Source: Micromonospora coerulea
Lineage (GTDB): Bacteria > Actinomycetota > Actinomycetes > Mycobacteriales > Micromonosporaceae
Assembly: GCF_016598485.1 (NCBI RefSeq)
Contig: NZ_JAEMUW010000021.1
Span: forward strand, 42,236-106,235
Direction of reading: 5' to 3'
DNA: 64,000 bases
Part shown: piece by piece, positions 17,950 to 28,840 of the stretch
Position numbering within the stretch: position 1 is the stretch's first letter
Layout of the letters: every line of letters starts with the position of its first letter
The notes under the pieces: model-generated
Database searches by the model: none
Seen by the model: only the letters and a program-made list of their open reading frames with translations
What the model was told of the DNA's origin: nothing
Translations under genes and position numbers: made by a program

Positions 17950-19017
17950 ATGGCGCAGGCGCCGCTGCGGGTGGGGCTGCTGGGGTACGGGATCGCCGGG
18001 CGGGTGTTCCACGCCCCGCTGATCGCCGCCACGCCCGGGCTGCGGTTGGACGCCATCGTCACGGCCAACCCCGAGCGGCGCGAGCAGGCCCGCCAGGAGC
18101 ACCCCGACACCCGGCTCCTCGACGACGCCGACCAGCTTTGGGCCGCGGCGGACGCCCTCGACCTGATCGTGGTGGCGACGCCGAACCGGCAGCATGCGCC
18201 GATGGCCCGGGCGGCGGTGGCGGTCGGCCTGCCGGTCGTGGTGGACAAGCCGCTCGCGCCCACCGCCGTGGAGTGCCGGGCGCTGGTCGACGAGGCGGCC
18301 GACCGGGGTGTGCCGCTGACCGTCTTCCAGAACCGGCGCTGGGACGGCGACCTCCTGACCGTCCGGCGGCTCGTCGAGGCGGGCGAGCTGGGGCGGGTGA
18401 GCCGGTTCGAGTCCCGGTTCGAGCGCTGGCGGCCGGCGATCAAGCCGGGCTGGCGGGAGAGCGCCGCGCCCGGCGAGGCCGGCGGCGCGCTCTTCGACCT
18501 CGGCGCTCACCTGGTCGACCAGGCCGTCCAGCTGTTCGGGCCGGTGGAACAGGTCTACGCGGAGGTGGACCGGCGGCGACCGGGCGCCGAGGTCGACGAC
18601 GACGCGTTCGTGGCGCTGACCCACACCGGCGGGGTCCGCTCCCACCTGTGGATGAGCGCCGTCACGCCGCAGCTCGGGCCGCGGCTGCGGGTCCTCGGCG
18701 ACCGCGCCGGCTACACCACCTACGGTCTGGACCCTCAGGAGGACGCGCTGCGCGACGGCGGCCGGCCCGACGCGCCCGGCTGGGGCGAGGTCACCCCCGA
18801 CCGGTACGGCCAGCTCGGCGTCGACGGCGAGCTGCGGCCGGTGCCCACCGAGCCGGGCCGCTACCAGGCCTTCTACGCCCAGGTCGCGGCGGCGCTGCGC
18901 GACGGCACGCCGATGCCGGTCGACCCGCGCGACGCGGTGGCCACCGTCGCGCTGATCGAGCTGGCGCACCGCTCCGCCGCCGAGGGTCTGGTGCTGCCCG
19001 TCCCGCCGCTCGCCTGA
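17950..19017 (+). CDS. Gfo/Idh/MocA-family oxidoreductase
   Basis: A 355-residue NAD(P)-dependent dehydrogenase. The Rossmann domain (about 1-125) opens with VGLLGYGIAG; ATPNRQHAPMA and VVDKPLAPT follow, with DKP in place of the usual EKP at the catalytic lysine. The C-terminal alpha/beta domain (about 130-345) contains GGALFDLGAHLVDQ with the expected catalytic-face Asp and His. Relatives oxidise or epimerise sugars, inositols or cofactors; the substrate is not predictable. It is a single gene with its own divergent promoter region shared with crtY. Confidence 0.93.
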   Translation: MAQAPLRVGLLGYGIAGRVFHAPLIAATPGLRLDAIVTANPERREQARQEHPDTRLLDDADQLWAAADALDLIVVATPNRQHAPMARAAVAVGLPVVVDKPLAPTAVECRALVDEAADRGVPLTVFQNRRWDGDLLTVRRLVEAGELGRVSRFESRFERWRPAIKPGWRESAAPGEAGGALFDLGAHLVDQAVQLFGPVEQVYAEVDRRRPGAEVDDDAFVALTHTGGVRSHLWMSAVTPQLGPRLRVLGDRAGYTTYGLDPQEDALRDGGRPDAPGWGEVTPDRYGQLGVDGELRPVPTEPGRYQAFYAQVAAALRDGTPMPVDPRDAVATVALIELAHRSAAEGLVLPVPPLA

Positions 19018-19023
19018 CCGGGG

Positions 19024-19278
19024 TCAGTGCGGGAAGGCCCGGGGCACCCGCCGCTCGACCTCCTCGCGGAAGTCCTCGATCCGGGACGCCACCTGCCGCA
19101 TGCCGACGGTGGACTCCAGCCGGTCCAGGTAGAGCGAGCGGCGGGCCAGGCCGGCCAGGTCGAAGCTGAAGTAGACGGCCATCAGCGGGTTGACGAACAA
19201 CGTGCTGCCCCGGGTGCGTCGGGTGACGTGGATGTCACCGGACGCGCCGCGGGTGGCCGCGGCGATCTGCCCGTGCAC
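19024..19278 (-). CDS. Unknown protein, possibly 5'-frameshifted
   Basis: An 84-residue protein with believable composition (TLFVNPLMAVYFSFDLAGLARRSLYLDRLES, then an amphipathic C-terminus). The GTG at 19278 has no ribosome-binding site. A good AGGAGG lies before a GTG at 19322, but that start is in another frame, so one indel near 19285-19315 may have separated the true start from the body. I do not recognise the family. It follows the remains of an MFS gene on the same strand. Confidence 0.45.
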   Translation of the reverse strand: MHGQIAAATRGASGDIHVTRRTRGSTLFVNPLMAVYFSFDLAGLARRSLYLDRLESTVGMRQVASRIEDFREEVERRVPRAFPH

Positions 19279-19351
19279 GATGCTGGGCCGCAGCGGGGTG
19301 GCGGCACGGCGAGCGACGGCACGGGGAGTCCTCCTTCGGTCGGCCCCACCC

Positions 19352-19631
19352 TAGGCGACGGTCGCTGAGCGGTCGTCCGGCGCGGCGCGGGATCGACGTA
19401 CGCGGCGGCGACCGTTGACCGGTCGAAGACCCGCCAGGTCACCGCGGTCACCGCGACGGCGACCACGAACCCCACCCAGTACGGCGCGGTCAACCCGAAC
19501 CGGGCGGCGACCACCCCGCCGAGCAGCGCGCCGAGACAGTTGCCGCCGGCGGCGATGAAGAGCGCGGTGCTGCCCACCCGCCCCTGCAACGCGGTCGGGG
19601 TCAACCGGTGGCGCAGCGAGTTCGACACCAT
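19352..19631 (-). pseudogene. C-terminal remnant of an MFS efflux transporter
   Basis: About 90 residues matching only the last helices of an MFS exporter: NSLRHRLTPTALQGRVGS, a short amphipathic motif typical of the region before TM10, then two helices GNCLGALLGGVVAARFG and YWVGFVVAVAVTAVTW. The ten earlier helices are absent. The frame reads on without the natural stop into the 19024-19278 gene area. This is a truncated, inactive copy. Confidence 0.65.
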
Positions 19632-19842
19632 GCGCCGGTGACAGGGGCCGAAGCGGGAGCACGTCCCGCTGGTCCTCCACCGGGTCGCCGTAGCCGAAGG
19701 GTCCCGAGGAGCTCACCCGTCTCCGCACCCATCAGCAGGTCGACGTGCGGGACGGCCGGTGTCCATCGCGCCAGCATCGACAGCCGGCCGCAGTGCCGGC
19801 AACCGGATACCGGCCGGTGACGCAGGAATGCCATGATCCCCT

Positions 19843-20358
19843 ATGCCTGTCACAAATTCCTGGCTCGCCGGCCCCTCCCCCACCGCCCGCCTCGACCGGG
19901 ACCGCCTCTCCGAGCGGATCCTCAACCTGCTGTCGTCGCAGAACATGTGTGTGCTCGCCACCGCCGGGCCGGGCGGGCCGCTCGCCACCCCCGTGCGCTA
20001 CTTCCACCTGGACTTCACCCTGATGTTCACGGCGGTCGCCGGCTCGCCGAAGATGCGCAACATCGCCGCCGACGCCCGGGTGTCGATCGGTGTCTTCGCG
20101 CCGCTGGTCGGACAGGCCAGCAGCCGGGGCGCGCAGGTGTTCGGGCGGGCCCGGGTGCTCAGCCCGGACGACCCGGACTTCGACCGGCACTGGCCGGCGT
20201 ACCGGTGGCAGTCCGACCACGTCGAGCGGTCCCGCCCGTTGGACGAACCGCCGACCGGCCCGCTGGTCGTGGTGCCGGCGGAGCGGATCGTCTACACCGA
20301 ACACTGGCTGCGCCGCGACGGCTACGCCCCCCGCCAGTTCTGGCGGGCGTCCCCGTAG
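19843..20358 (+). CDS. Pyridoxamine 5'-phosphate oxidase-fold flavoprotein
   Basis: A 171-residue split-barrel protein of the PNPOx-like family (FMN or F420 binding). Residues about 25-110 carry the core: CVLATAGPGGPLATPVRYFHLD, then MRNIAADARVSIGVFAP. The C-terminal part ends with VVPAERIVYTEHWLRRDGYAPRQFW, a motif also found in a decayed copy about 740 bases downstream. Members reduce or oxidise small molecules or bind heme; the substrate is unknown. Confidence 0.85.
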   Translation: MPVTNSWLAGPSPTARLDRDRLSERILNLLSSQNMCVLATAGPGGPLATPVRYFHLDFTLMFTAVAGSPKMRNIAADARVSIGVFAPLVGQASSRGAQVFGRARVLSPDDPDFDRHWPAYRWQSDHVERSRPLDEPPTGPLVVVPAERIVYTEHWLRRDGYAPRQFWRASP

Positions 20359-20442
20359 GGCGGCCGATCGGGTGCCACTCACCCGAGCGGGATCACCGGC
20401 CGCACGAACATCTGGTCAGGGGCGCCGGGCATACTGCCGGCC

Positions 20443-20952
20443 ATGACCGTCGCCTTCCCGGAACCCGGTCCCTCGTCGGACGTGCCCGCCCTCTTCCTGA
20501 CCTATCTCGACTTCTACCGGAAGACGGTCGCCGACCGGTTCACCGGGCTCACCGACGCGCAGGCCCGCTCGATCCGGGTGCCCTCCGGGTGGACCCCGGT
20601 CGAGCTCGTCAAGCACCTGACGTTCATGGAGCGGCGGTGGCTGGTGTGGGGCTTTCTCGGCGAGCAGGTGTCCGACCCGTGGGGCGACCACCTGCGGGAC
20701 CGCTGGCACGTCCGACCGGACGAACGCATCACCGACCTGGTGGCCGCCCTGCACGCGGCCGGGACGCGCACCCGAAAGATCGTGGAGTCCACCCCGCCCG
20801 GCACGCTGGCCGCGCTGGGTGGGCGGTTCACCGACGAGGCGAGCCGCCCCACCCTGGTCGCGATCCTCTTCCACGTCCTGCAGGAGTACGCCCGGCACGC
20901 CGGCCACCTCGACATCGTCCGCGAGCTGATCGACGGCCGCACCGGGGAATGA
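20443..20952 (+). CDS. DinB-like (DUF664) four-helix protein
   Basis: A 169-residue mini-DinB/DUF664 protein. Three histidines expected to bind one metal are visible: KHLTFMERRW near residue 65 and HVLQEYARHAGHLD near 145-158. Characterised relatives include mycothiol- and bacillithiol-dependent transferases, fitting an actinomycete that uses mycothiol, but the substrate is unknown. It starts at an ATG 84 bases after the PNPOx-like gene and is followed by the remnant of a second PNPOx-like gene. Confidence 0.85.
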   Translation: MTVAFPEPGPSSDVPALFLTYLDFYRKTVADRFTGLTDAQARSIRVPSGWTPVELVKHLTFMERRWLVWGFLGEQVSDPWGDHLRDRWHVRPDERITDLVAALHAAGTRTRKIVESTPPGTLAALGGRFTDEASRPTLVAILFHVLQEYARHAGHLDIVRELIDGRTGE

Positions 20953-20961
20953 CGGTCATCC

Positions 20962-21060
20962 GTGGAGCGGTCCCGGTCGCTGGGCGAGCCACCGAGCGGC
21001 CCGCTGGTGGTGGTCGCCGCGGAGCGAATCGTCTACACCGAGCACTGGCTGCGCCGGGAC
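20962..21060 (+). pseudogene. Duplicated C-terminal fragment of the PNPOx-like gene
   Basis: These 99 bases align without gaps to 20221-20319 inside the PNPOx-like gene, with roughly a dozen mismatches, and encode VERSRSLGEPPSGPLVVV and IVYTEHWLRRD. No start, flavin-binding core or natural C-terminus accompanies it. It is the relic of a tandem duplicate whose rest has been lost. Confidence 0.8.
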
Positions 21061-21129
21061 CGGCCCAGCTCCGGTACGAGATCACAACGGTCGGACACGG
21101 CCGCTGGTTAGCCGGGGCCACCGCCAGCG

Positions 21130-21666
21130 TCAGCGCAGGTCGGGACGGCGAAGGCGCCACAGCGTCTGCCGGCGCAGCGGAACCTCCTCCTCCGGGTCGT
21201 CGAAGTCCTCGCCCGGGTCGGTGGTCATGCCGAGGCGACGCATGACCGCCTGGGAGCGGAGGTTCGTCGGGGTCGTGACGGCCAGGATCTCCGGCAGACC
21301 GAGGACGTCGAAGCCGTACTCCAGCACGGCCTGGGCGGCCTCGGTGGCGTAGCCGTGGCCCCAGGCGGAACGGGCCAGCCGCCACCCGATCTCCACCCCG
21401 GTGAACGGCACCCCGTCGTCCACGTCGTCCAGGCCGGTGAAGCCGATGAACTCACCCGTGTCGCGCACCTCGACCGCCCAGAAGCCGTAGCCCTTACGGT
21501 CGATGTCCTGCTGAAAGTGGCGCACCGAGGCGGTGGCCTGCTCGAGGTCGAGCACCAGGCCCAGGTGCTCCCGTACCAGCGGGTCCGCGTTCATCGCGGC
21601 CCACGGGGCCAGGTCGGACTCCCGCCAGTCCCGCAGGACCAGCCGCTTGCTGTTGATCTCCGTCAC
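21130..21666 (-). CDS. GNAT acetyltransferase, RimJ/RimL type
   Basis: A 178-residue GNAT protein. It opens with TERLxLR-like EINSKRLVLRDWRESD, has the beta-strand pair GFWAVEVRDTGEFIGFTGL, the acetyl-CoA loop ARSAWGHGYATEAAQAVLEYGF and TNLRSQAVMRRLGM, typical of the RimJ/RimL branch that acetylates protein N-termini or small amines. The acceptor is unknown. It is a single gene in a region of small unrelated enzymes. Confidence 0.9.
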   Translation of the reverse strand: MTEINSKRLVLRDWRESDLAPWAAMNADPLVREHLGLVLDLEQATASVRHFQQDIDRKGYGFWAVEVRDTGEFIGFTGLDDVDDGVPFTGVEIGWRLARSAWGHGYATEAAQAVLEYGFDVLGLPEILAVTTPTNLRSQAVMRRLGMTTDPGEDFDDPEEEVPLRRQTLWRLRRPDLR

Positions 21667-21705
21667 CGCGCGAAGATATCCCCGCGCACCAGCCGCCGTT
21701 GCCCC

Positions 21706-22299
21706 TCAGCAGAGGGTGACGGCCATCCGGTCACCGGCGACCCTCAGCAGACCGCTCTCCTCCACCGGGGCCTGACCGGTGAAGATCAGCGCCTGCTGGC
21801 CCCCCACCGGGATAACCCAGTGCGCCTGCCACCATGGCGCGCCGTCATGCTCGTACGCCAGCTCCACCACGTCGATGTCCTCGCCGAGGAGACGCCGGTC
21901 AACGATCCGCTGGCCCGGTGCCACCAGGGCGTCCGGGGCCGCGAGCCGTTCGAGGGGCGTCGGTCCCTGCGGGAAGATCATCGCCTGGTCGGACGCGATC
22001 AGGTAGCACGGCGTATGGTCCGCCGGGTCGTGCGGCGACTGCACGTCGAACCCGTCCGGCCAGCAGAGGGTGAACGGCCCTACCTCCAGCCGCCAGTCCC
22101 CGGTCACCGTGCCCTCGGTGACGTCCACCACGTCGGGCACCGACGCCGAGCCCGGCCCGATCACCGCCCGGCGCTCCCCTTCCCAGGAGCCAACGGCCAC
22201 CTCCACAAGGGACGGACCGGCGGCCCGCGCGAACCGGTACGGCCAGTACGGCACCAGCCGCAGCCCGTGCCCGGCGAGCCGGACGAACACGTGACCCAC
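21706..22299 (-). CDS. Hypothetical protein, Trp-rich, unknown function
   Basis: About 197 residues, soluble, mixed alpha/beta in appearance, with LCWPDGFDVQSPHDPADHTPCYL in the middle and ELAYEHDGAPWWQAHWVIP later. I do not recognise the family. I chose GTG 22299 because GGGGAGG lies 5 bases upstream; ATG 22338 in the same frame would add 13 residues without a site. It lies 60 bases upstream of no gene on its strand and is separated from the acyl-CoA synthetase operon, so its job cannot be inferred. Confidence 0.65.
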   Translation of the reverse strand: MGHVFVRLAGHGLRLVPYWPYRFARAAGPSLVEVAVGSWEGERRAVIGPGSASVPDVVDVTEGTVTGDWRLEVGPFTLCWPDGFDVQSPHDPADHTPCYLIASDQAMIFPQGPTPLERLAAPDALVAPGQRIVDRRLLGEDIDVVELAYEHDGAPWWQAHWVIPVGGQQALIFTGQAPVEESGLLRVAGDRMAVTLC

Positions 22300-22359
22300 G
22301 TCGACCTCCCCAAGTCGGACGGCCACACGTGGGGCCATCCGACCGGGAAGCGTAGATCG

Positions 22360-23978
22360 TCAGCCCTCGCCCGCCGCGCCCAGACCCTCGCGGCGCAGCT
22401 CCACCTTGCGGACCTTGCCGCTGACGGTCATCGGGAAGGCGTCCAGCACCCGGACGTACCGGGGGACCTTGTAGTGGGCCAGCCGTTCCCGGCAGAACTC
22501 CGCCACCTCCTCGACGGTCAGGGTGTCGTGCCCGTCGCGCAGGATCACGCAGGCCAGGATCTCCTCGCCGTACCGCTCGTCGGGGACGCCGACCACCTGC
22601 ACGTCGGAGATCTTCGGGTGCCGGTAGAGGAACTCCTCGATCTCGCGCGGGTAGACGTTCTCCCCACCCCGGATGATCATGTCCTTGATCCGGCCGACGA
22701 TGGTCAGGTAGCCGTCCTCGCGCATCACCGCCAGGTCCTCGGTGTGCATCCAGCGGGCCGGGTCGATCGCCTCGGCGGTCTTCTCCGGCTCCTCCCAGTA
22801 GCCGAGCATCACCGAGTACCCGCGGGTGCACAGCTCACCCGGCTCACCCCGGGGCACGGTCACCCCGGTCGCCGGGTCGACCACCTTCACCTCGACGTGC
22901 GGAAGCACCCGTCCCACGGTGGCGGTGCGCCGGTCCAGGTCGTCGTCGTGCCGGGTCTGCGTCGACACCGGCGAGGTCTCGGTCATGCCGTAGCAGATCG
23001 ACACCTCGGCCATGTTCATCTCGGCGATGACCCGCTTCATCACCTCCACCGGGCAGGGTGAGCCCGCCATGATTCCGGTGCGCAGGCTGGACAGGTCGTA
23101 GCTCGCGAAGCCCGGCAGGGCCAGCTCGGCGATGAACATCGTCGGCACCCCGTACAGCGAGGTGGCCCGCTCGGCCGCGACCGCGCGCAGTGTCGCGGCC
23201 GGGTCGAAGGTCGGCGCCGGGATGATGACGCATGCGCCGTGACTGGTCGCGCCCAGGTTGCCCATCACCATGCCGAAGCAGTGGTAGAAGGGCACCGGCA
23301 GGCAGACCCGGTCCTGCTCGGTGTAGCGGACCAGCTCGCCGACGAAGTAGCCGTTGTTGAGGATGTTGTGGTGCGACAGGGTCGCGCCCTTCGGGAACCC
23401 GGTGGTGCCCGAGGTGTACTGGATGTTGATCGGGTCGTCGCATGAGAGCTGCGCCGCCCGCTCGGCCAGCCGCGCCGCCGGCACCGCCACCGACCCGGCC
23501 ACCAGGTCGTCCCAGCTCGACTCCCCGATGTAGACGACCCGCCGCAACCCCGGGCAGGCGTGCCGGACCTGCTCGATCATGAAGCGGTAGTCGCTGGTCC
23601 GGTAGGTCGGCCAGGAGATCAGCAGGCTCACCCCGGACTGGTTCAGCACGTACTCCAGCTCGTGCCGCCGGTAGGCGGGGTTGATGTTCACCATGATCGC
23701 CCCGATCGCGGCGGTCGCGTACTGGACCAGCACCCACTCCGGGCAGTTCGGCGCCCAGATGCCGACCCGGTCACCCTTGCCGACCCCCGCCGCGAGCAGG
23801 CCGCGGGCCAGCTCGTCCACCGCGCGGCCGAATTCGGCGTACGACCACCGCCGACCGCTCGGGCAGTCCACCAGGGCCTCCCGGTCCGGGTACGCCTCGA
23901 TTGCGCGGGCCAGGTTCGCGCCGATGGTGTCGCCGAGCAGCGGGGCGTCGGAGGTCCCGCTGGCGTACGAGGGAAGGC

Positions 23979-23982
<4 letters not shown>
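22360..23982 (-). CDS. Acyl-CoA synthetase (AMP-binding), fatty-acid type
   Basis: A 540-residue ANL-superfamily enzyme activating a carboxylic acid to its acyl-AMP and then acyl-CoA. The P-loop-like motif YTSGTTGFPKGAT, ICYGMTETSP, the hinge-region GRIKDMIIRGGENVYPREIEE and the catalytic-lysine region MTVSGKVRKVELR are all intact. Similarity in style is to FadD-type medium/long-chain ligases (LSHHNILNNGYFVGE). The GTG start overlaps the stop of the upstream synthetase (GTGA) with GAGGA upstream, so both are co-translated. Confidence 0.93.
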
Positions 23983-25670
<1,688 letters not shown>

Positions 25671-25746
25671 GGGGGTGTCCTTCCTGTCACCGGGCGCGCG
25701 GCCAGGCGGGGACGGCGCCGCGCGCAGTACCCTCATCCTCGATCGG

Positions 25747-26718
25747 GTGACGCAGGTCTCACCACCCCCGGACGGGGGTGGCCACGGGACGCCCGGCGCC
25801 GGGGAGGTGACGACGCTGGAGCCGCTGTATCCGCGCGACGACGGCGACCAGATCCGCCGCGCCCTGCTGACCCTGCTGCGCGGCACCGGGCTGCCGGTCG
25901 CCTTCGGCGGCATGGTCCAGCCGGGCGGGCCACCCCGGATGACCATCACTGAGCTGGCCGGCACCACCACCGCCGCGCTGCGCGGCCTGGCCATCAACGC
26001 CGGCGCCGGCCTCGGCGGCAAGGCCCTCGCGCTCGGCCTGCCGCTGCGGGTCGACGACTACCCGGTGGCCCGCTCGATCAGCCACGAGTACGACGGCCCG
26101 GTCGCCGCCGAGGGGCTGCGTTCGGTCGTCGCCGTGCCGGTGGTGGTGCGCCGGGAGGTCCGCGCCGTGCTCTACGGCGCCGTCCGGCAACGGCTCGCCC
26201 TCGGCGACCGCCTCGTGGCCACCGCCGTGGACGCCGGACGCGAGCTGGAACGACGGCTGACGGACCGGGATGCCGCCCGGGCCGCGCTCACCACCCTGCG
26301 CACGGCCGCGCCCCGACCAGAGGGCCGGGGCCGTCACCCCGACGCCGTGTCGGATCGGGGCGCCGCCGGGCCGGACTGGGAGGAGGTCCGGCGGGCCCAC
26401 GCCGAGCTGCGCGGACTCCTGCGCCGGATCGACGACCCGGGGCTGCGGGACCGGCTCGACGCGGTGGCCGATCGGCTCGCCGGCGCGGTGACCCGACCCG
26501 AGGGTGGCGCGCCGGCCCCGGCGAGTCCGCTCTCCCCGCGCGAGACCGACGTGCTGGCCTGCGTGGCGCTGGGCTGCACCAACGCCGACGTCGCCGACCA
26601 GCTCGGGCTGGGAGCGGAGACCGTGAAGAGCTATCTCCGCTCGGCGATGCGCAAGCTCGGCGCGCACACCCGCCTGGAGGTCGTGGTCGCCGCCCGCCGC
26701 GCGGGAATCCTCCCCTAG
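25747..26718 (+). CDS. GAF-LuxR family transcription regulator
   Basis: About 323 residues. An N-terminal GAF-like sensor (about 20-150: GLPVAFGGMVQ, LGGKALALGLPLRVDDY, VVAVPVVVRREVRAVLYG) is followed by a helical linker and a C-terminal LuxR HTH (LSPRETDVLACVALGCTNADVA, ETVKSYLRSAMRKLGAHTR). This type is commonly found divergent from acyl-CoA synthetase genes, as here. The start is uncertain: GTG 25747 or GTG 25807; a TACCCT at 25728-25733 would give a very short leader for 25747. Its ligand may be the acid or acyl-CoA used by the neighbouring ligases (inference). Confidence 0.85.
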   Translation: MTQVSPPPDGGGHGTPGAGEVTTLEPLYPRDDGDQIRRALLTLLRGTGLPVAFGGMVQPGGPPRMTITELAGTTTAALRGLAINAGAGLGGKALALGLPLRVDDYPVARSISHEYDGPVAAEGLRSVVAVPVVVRREVRAVLYGAVRQRLALGDRLVATAVDAGRELERRLTDRDAARAALTTLRTAAPRPEGRGRHPDAVSDRGAAGPDWEEVRRAHAELRGLLRRIDDPGLRDRLDAVADRLAGAVTRPEGGAPAPASPLSPRETDVLACVALGCTNADVADQLGLGAETVKSYLRSAMRKLGAHTRLEVVVAARRAGILP

Positions 26719-26859
26719 GACCCGCGGTGAGCTGGTGGCGGCGAGACCGCTGGCGACGCGTCCACTTGCCCTGGGGCCGCACGTCACGACCTCTAAAGCA
26801 TCCTAGGAGGCTAGCTCCGGCGGCCGAGGCGCCGGAGGACTGGACAGGCAGCCGCCTGG

Positions 26860-27228
26860 TTGCCTATCGACATACATCAGGACCACCCCGGAGCGGCTCC
26901 GGCGGGCGCTGACCGAGCCGGAGTTCACCCGCCGCTACTGGGGCGGCGTCACACTGGTCTCCGGCTGGCGGCCCGGCTCGCCCCTGCTCTCGCAGCACGC
27001 GCCGGACGCAGAGGCGAAGGGCCTCGGCCAGCGAGTGCTGGCGGCCGAGCCGTATCCGCCGGCCCTCCTTCAGCTGGCACGGCTTCCAGCCGGAGCGAGG
27101 TGCACCGGGCGATCAGCGGTCAGCTCGACGGCAGCGGCGGCTGGCCGCAGTTGCTCGCCAGCCTCAAGACGCTGCTGGAGACGGGCGAGCCGCTGCCGCA
27201 ACCGGTCCCTGCCGCCCCGGCCGGTTGA
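26860..27228 (+). pseudogene. Frameshifted AHSA1/SRPBCC-family gene
   Basis: Three frames in turn encode parts of one SRPBCC (AHSA1-like) protein: a start (PIDI) at 26860, then in another frame YIRTTPERLRRALTEPEF and RRYWGGVTLVSGWRPGSPLL from 26873, then WHGFQPERG near 27072 and finally GSGGWPQLLASLKTLLETGE to 27228. These match the order of an intact family member, with at least three indels between them. The reading frame is destroyed, so no protein is expected. Confidence 0.75.
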
Positions 27229-27442
27229 GGACGGCCGGGGTGTAGCTCGCCAGGACCCGTCGGCGTCATCCGCACTCATCGGTCGTACGGTGAGGTGGGC
27301 GATCGGCAGGCTCCGTTCGGCGCCGGGTGGGCGCGGCGTAAGTGCCGAGACGGAGAGTCCGGAAGGGCGGCACTCGGGTCGTTGGAAGCGCCGCGCAGGC
27401 AGGTCATGCGACCGGTGGCCGCCGCTCCAGGCGGAGGTGTTG

Positions 27443-28750
27443 GTGGTGGCGCAGACGGACGCCAGGCGGGACGCCCGCAGCGATGGCCGGTTCGTGGTGG
27501 GGTGGCGTGCCGTGGCGCCGTACCGGCCGCTGATGGCGCTGATGCTGGTCAGTTCGACGGCGTCGTTCGCGGCTCTCGGCGTGCTGTCGTTGTTCGCCCG
27601 GGAGGAGTTGGGCGCCTCGGACACCATGGTGACGGCCAACTTCGTCGTCATCGCGCTGGCCAGCATGGTGGTCATGCTCGCGACGGGCCACCTGTCCGAC
27701 GGTGGCGGTGTCCGACGCGTGATCATTCCAGCGAGTCTCGCGTGGCTGGGCGTCGGCTACGTGCTCCTCGCGAGTGTGCGGTCGTACCCGGCGATGCTCG
27801 CCGTCGGGGTCGTCTTCTTCTGCGCGGTTGGCGTCCCCAACGCGCAGCTCATGGCCTACGCCCGCGACCTCGTTGAACGCCGGGACGACCCCGCCACGTC
27901 CACCGCGGTGATTGCCATGATGCGCATCGTGTTGTCCATCGGTTCGTTCACCGGGTTCGGCATCGGAGGTCTCGGTCTGGCCCATCTCGGGGCACGTTCG
28001 CTCTTCCGGGTCGTGGCCGTCGCCTGCCTCGCCTGTCTGGCGCTGTCGTGGTACCTGCTGCGCGAGGGCCACGCCGTCGCCGCCGCGGCCCCGCATCCGG
28101 TCACGGATGAGAACACCGACGACCGGGACGGCGTTCCGACGAGGACGGCTGGTGGTCGGCGGCTACTGCTGATCCTCGCGGTCGTCATGGTGCTGTTCTC
28201 CAGTGGACGCATCATGCTGCTGTCCCAGCTACCGATCCTGATGCGGGTATCCCTGCACACCCCGCTGGAGCTGACCGGGTTCGCGCTGGCGCTGCCGCCA
28301 CTGTGCGAGCTGGTACTCATGCCGGCGATGGCGTTCGCGGCCCTGAGGTGGGGACGCGGCAGAGTGTTCCTGGTAGGCGGCGCCGCGAGCGTGGCCTACT
28401 ACGGCGGCCTCGTCGTTGTCACCACCCCTGGGCAGCTGATGCTGCTGCAGGTCGTCTACGCGGTGTTCGGCGCCGCCACGATCATGGTCGGCATCGACCT
28501 CGCACAGCGGTTGATGCTGGGAAGGGCCGGCGCGGCAACGTCGATATACCTCAGTCACGAGAACCTGGCGACCGTCAACGGAAGTCTCGTGGCAACCGCG
28601 TCCGTTGCGGCGCTGGGACACCAGGTCGGCTTCCTCGTCCCGGCAACGCTGTGTCTGGTGGCGCTCGCGCTGGCCACGTGGACGTTCGCCCAGCATCCGG
28701 AGGCGTTCGACCTGCGCGCAGGTCACCGTGCGGCCGGCGCCGACGATTAG
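27443..28750 (+). CDS. MFS transporter, sugar-efflux-like
   Basis: A 435-residue membrane protein with 12 hydrophobic segments in two halves of six around a charged central loop (about 210-235). The motif ATGHLSDGGGVRRV after TM2 is the MFS signature loop. The fold order resembles SetA-type sugar efflux proteins and drug exporters; the substrate cannot be told. GTG 27443 has GGAGG 5 bases upstream (GTG 27446 is equally possible). It stands between two decayed genes. Confidence 0.85.
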   Translation: MVAQTDARRDARSDGRFVVGWRAVAPYRPLMALMLVSSTASFAALGVLSLFAREELGASDTMVTANFVVIALASMVVMLATGHLSDGGGVRRVIIPASLAWLGVGYVLLASVRSYPAMLAVGVVFFCAVGVPNAQLMAYARDLVERRDDPATSTAVIAMMRIVLSIGSFTGFGIGGLGLAHLGARSLFRVVAVACLACLALSWYLLREGHAVAAAAPHPVTDENTDDRDGVPTRTAGGRRLLLILAVVMVLFSSGRIMLLSQLPILMRVSLHTPLELTGFALALPPLCELVLMPAMAFAALRWGRGRVFLVGGAASVAYYGGLVVVTTPGQLMLLQVVYAVFGAATIMVGIDLAQRLMLGRAGAATSIYLSHENLATVNGSLVATASVAALGHQVGFLVPATLCLVALALATWTFAQHPEAFDLRAGHRAAGADD

Positions 28751-28840
28751 CCCTGACCGGGGAATGCCGCGGACCATTTCTGCAGCGCCGGGAATCCCGA
28801 TGCCGGCCAAGACTGACGTCCTCATAGGCAGAGTGGATGA

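Noticed and set aside
19601..19834. 77-residue minus-strand frame with a CxxC motif near 19780
   Set aside because: It overlaps the MFS remnant in a different frame, has an Arg/Gly/Pro-rich end and lies 8 bases from a divergent gene; it may be a fragment, but no family was recognised.
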